This document shows positions 62,522 through 64,000 of a stretch of 64,000 nt of DNA, piece after piece; position 1 is the first letter of the stretch; each line of letters opens with the position of its first letter. The notes under the pieces are model-generated. The model saw nothing but the letters and a program-made list of their open reading frames with translations, was not told the DNA's origin and did no database searches. The position numbers and the translations under genes were made by a program. The DNA comes from Mycobacterium helveticum (GTDB lineage Bacteria > Actinomycetota > Actinomycetes > Mycobacteriales > Mycobacteriaceae). Location: assembly GCF_007714205.1 (NCBI RefSeq), contig NZ_VMQU01000002.1, forward strand, positions 1-64,000, in the 5' to 3' direction.

Positions 62522-63340
62522 ATGGAGTTTCACCGCAGGACCATGCTGGTCGACGGCCTGGTCACCAGCTACCTGGAGGCCGGCGAAGGCGATCCGGTGG
62601 TGCTGCTGCACGGCGGCGAATTCGGGGCCGGTGCCGAACTCGGCTGGGAACGCAACATCGCCGCGCTTGCCACGCGGTACCGGGTGTTGGCCCCGGACCA
62701 GCTGGGGTTCGGCCAGTCGGCGAAGGTCATCGACTTCGTGGACGGCCGCGGCATGCGCATCCGGCACGTGGCGCGTTTCTGCGAGCTGCTCGGTGCGGAC
62801 GCCGCACACTTCGTCGGCAACTCGATGGGCGCCATCAACCTGCTCACCGACGCCACCTCGCAGACACCGCTGCTGCCGATCCGCAGCCTGGCGATCATCT
62901 GCGGGGGCGGGGAGATCCAGCAGAACCGGCACTTCGAGGCCCTCCAGCGGTACGACGCGACGCTGCCCGCGATGAGGCGCATCGTCGAGGCGCTGTTCTA
63001 CGATCCCGGCTACCCGATCGACGAGGACTACGTGCGCCGCCGCTATGAGTCGAGTACGGCGCCCGGGGCGTGGGAGGCCTTGGCGGCGGCCCGATTTCGG
63101 CGGCCGGGCACCACACCGTCCGGGTCGCCGTCGAGTGCGCGGGCGTACGAGCGCATCGGTGTCCCGACCGTGGTCGTCGAGGGCGGCGGGGACAAGCTGC
63201 TGCCGCCGGGATGGGCCGCGCAGATCGCCGAGCAGATCGACGGTGCCCGTTCGGTGGTGGTCGACGAGGCCGGGCATTGCCCGCAGATCGAGCAGTCGTC
63301 GGTGGTCAATGACCTGCTGCTGGATTTTTTCGAGACCTAG
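62522..63340 (+). CDS. Alpha/beta hydrolase, possible C-C hydrolase
   Basis: This 272-residue alpha/beta hydrolase has VVLLHGGEFGAGAELGWERN, PDQLGFGQSAKVID, nucleophile elbow GNSMGAINLL and catalytic His in DEAGHCPQIEQ. The order and the LGFGQS/GNSMG pair resemble meta-cleavage hydrolases and dehalogenase-like enzymes. It is the second such hydrolase in the operon, so the two may act on successive ring-fission or ester products. ATG 62522 lies 11 bp after the previous stop. Confidence 0.84.
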   Translation: MEFHRRTMLVDGLVTSYLEAGEGDPVVLLHGGEFGAGAELGWERNIAALATRYRVLAPDQLGFGQSAKVIDFVDGRGMRIRHVARFCELLGADAAHFVGNSMGAINLLTDATSQTPLLPIRSLAIICGGGEIQQNRHFEALQRYDATLPAMRRIVEALFYDPGYPIDEDYVRRRYESSTAPGAWEALAAARFRRPGTTPSGSPSSARAYERIGVPTVVVEGGGDKLLPPGWAAQIAEQIDGARSVVVDEAGHCPQIEQSSVVNDLLLDFFET

Positions 63341-63403
63341 CAAAGCGCAACGGGCTAAATCAATCGCTTGACTTAACGCATGGCGCGCCGATTAACTCTC
63401 CGT

Positions 63404-64000
63404 ATGGGCAACGAACTCGACGGCAGGGTGGCCATCGTCACCGGCGGCGCTTCCGGCATCGGCCGCGGCACCGTCGAGAGGTTCGTGGCCGAGGGGGCGC
63501 GGGTCCTCGTCGGCGACGTCGACGAGGACGGGGGCGAGAGCCTGGCCGCGGCGCTGGGCCCGGACGTCGCGGCGTTCCGGCGCGCGGACGTCTCCGATCC
63601 CGGGCAGGTGGGCGCGCTGGTCGACGCGGCCGTGCGGCGGTTCGGGGGACTGCACGTCATGGTGAACAACGCCGGCGTGTCGGGCACCATGCACCCGGGA
63701 CTGCTCGACGACGACCTGGCCGACTTCCATCACGTCATGGCCGTCAACGTCCTGGGCGTGATGGCGGGGACCCGCGACGCCGCCCGGCACATGGCCGCCC
63801 ACGGCGGGGGATCGATCATCAACGTCACCTCGATCGGGGGCATCCAGGCCGGGGGCGGCGTGCTGACCTACCGCGCCTCCAAGGCCGCGGTCATCCAGTT
63901 CACCAAGTCCGCGGCGATCGAGTTGGCCCACCACGACATTCGGGTCAACGCCATCGCGCCGGGCAACATCCCGACGCCGTTGGTGGCCGCGTCGGCGACC
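63404..64000 (+). CDS. Short-chain dehydrogenase/reductase, cut by window edge
   Basis: The first 199 residues of a classical SDR are visible: VTGGASGIGRGTVERF, VGDVDEDGG (NAD-type Asp), NNAGVSG, SSIGG-type catalytic Ser region (NVTSIGGIQ) and YRASK as the YxxxK site. The frame is open at base 64000. ATG 63404 is preceded by TTGACT (63368) and an AT-rich stretch, which could be a separate promoter after the 63-bp gap. It probably oxidises or reduces a hydroxyl group in the same pathway. Confidence 0.88.
   Translation, partial: MGNELDGRVAIVTGGASGIGRGTVERFVAEGARVLVGDVDEDGGESLAAALGPDVAAFRRADVSDPGQVGALVDAAVRRFGGLHVMVNNAGVSGTMHPGLLDDDLADFHHVMAVNVLGVMAGTRDAARHMAAHGGGSIINVTSIGGIQAGGGVLTYRASKAAVIQFTKSAAIELAHHDIRVNAIAPGNIPTPLVAASAT

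Noticed and set aside
1-64000. CRISPR array, rRNA or complete tRNA gene
   Set aside because: No regularly spaced short repeats and no rRNA-like sequence were seen. The only tRNA-like sequences are the two tRNA-Phe halves.

Overview
The window is GC-rich actinobacterial DNA from a Mycobacterium, most likely a nontuberculous species. The lineage markers are two PPE-SVP proteins, a fatty-acyl-AMP ligase of the FadD23/FadD32 kind, an mce relic, a CtpD-like P1B-4 ATPase, many F420/LLM-type oxidoreductases, and frequent GTG/TTG starts with 4-bp stop/start overlaps. It falls into two parts: an accessory, defence-rich left third (1 to about 19.85 kb) and a metabolic remainder.

Left edge (1-3.76 kb). 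A hypothetical gene is interrupted by an 800-bp element with 37-bp inverted repeats and a 5-bp target duplication, whose only cargo is a vapBC toxin-antitoxin pair. Excising it restores the reading frame across the junction. An MbcA/RES (MbcT-like) toxin-antitoxin pair follows. At 3604-3760 lies a copy of the 3' half of a tRNA-Phe gene plus an element end.

Defence island (3.76-19.84 kb). It is bounded by two 157-bp direct repeats, each ending exactly at the tRNA-Phe 3' end, with helically phased TGGGGCCA repeats next to the cores. It holds a short type II CBASS operon (CapV-like phospholipase, CD-NTase, E2-like protein), a divergent XRE-ImmA/IrrE regulator, a PIN-like protein, an operon of two proteins that each carry an HEPN-type RNxxxH motif, a membrane-anchored protein, a proteasome-like Ntn hydrolase, and an AbiEi/AbiEii-like pair. 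I see no integrase. The two-HEPN operon and the Ntn hydrolase are the best candidates for something undescribed.

Metal region (20.4-25.0 kb). Two cation-diffusion-facilitator proteins, two ArsR repressors and a CtpD-like ATPase form a metal-efflux locus. An internally deleted mce relic, a VanX-like dipeptidase, a methyltransferase and an amidase follow.

CoA-ester catabolism (28.7-44.7 kb). A split B12-dependent acyl-CoA mutase, its MeaB chaperone, a class III CoA transferase, an acyl-CoA synthetase, two adjacent acyl-CoA dehydrogenases, an enoyl-CoA hydratase and a thiolase form a coherent beta-oxidation/carbon-skeleton rearrangement set. LLM oxidoreductases, an amidohydrolase with a 2Fe-2S ferredoxin, and a LysR regulator accompany it. 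Two of its promoter regions share a GAGAATA-type palindrome.

Right part (45.2-64.0 kb). Two PPE genes, an NCS1 permease with a Cys/His-rich C-terminal tail, and a fatty-acyl-AMP ligase lead into a second catabolic cluster. That cluster, divergent from an IclR regulator, contains an MhpC-like C-C hydrolase, an MhpA-like flavin hydroxylase, an MhpB (LigB-type) extradiol dioxygenase, two KstD-like flavoproteins, an LLM oxidoreductase, two SDRs, a cyclase-family hydrolase and another alpha/beta hydrolase. It looks like meta-cleavage of a catechol-type ring derived from a larger, unidentified substrate.
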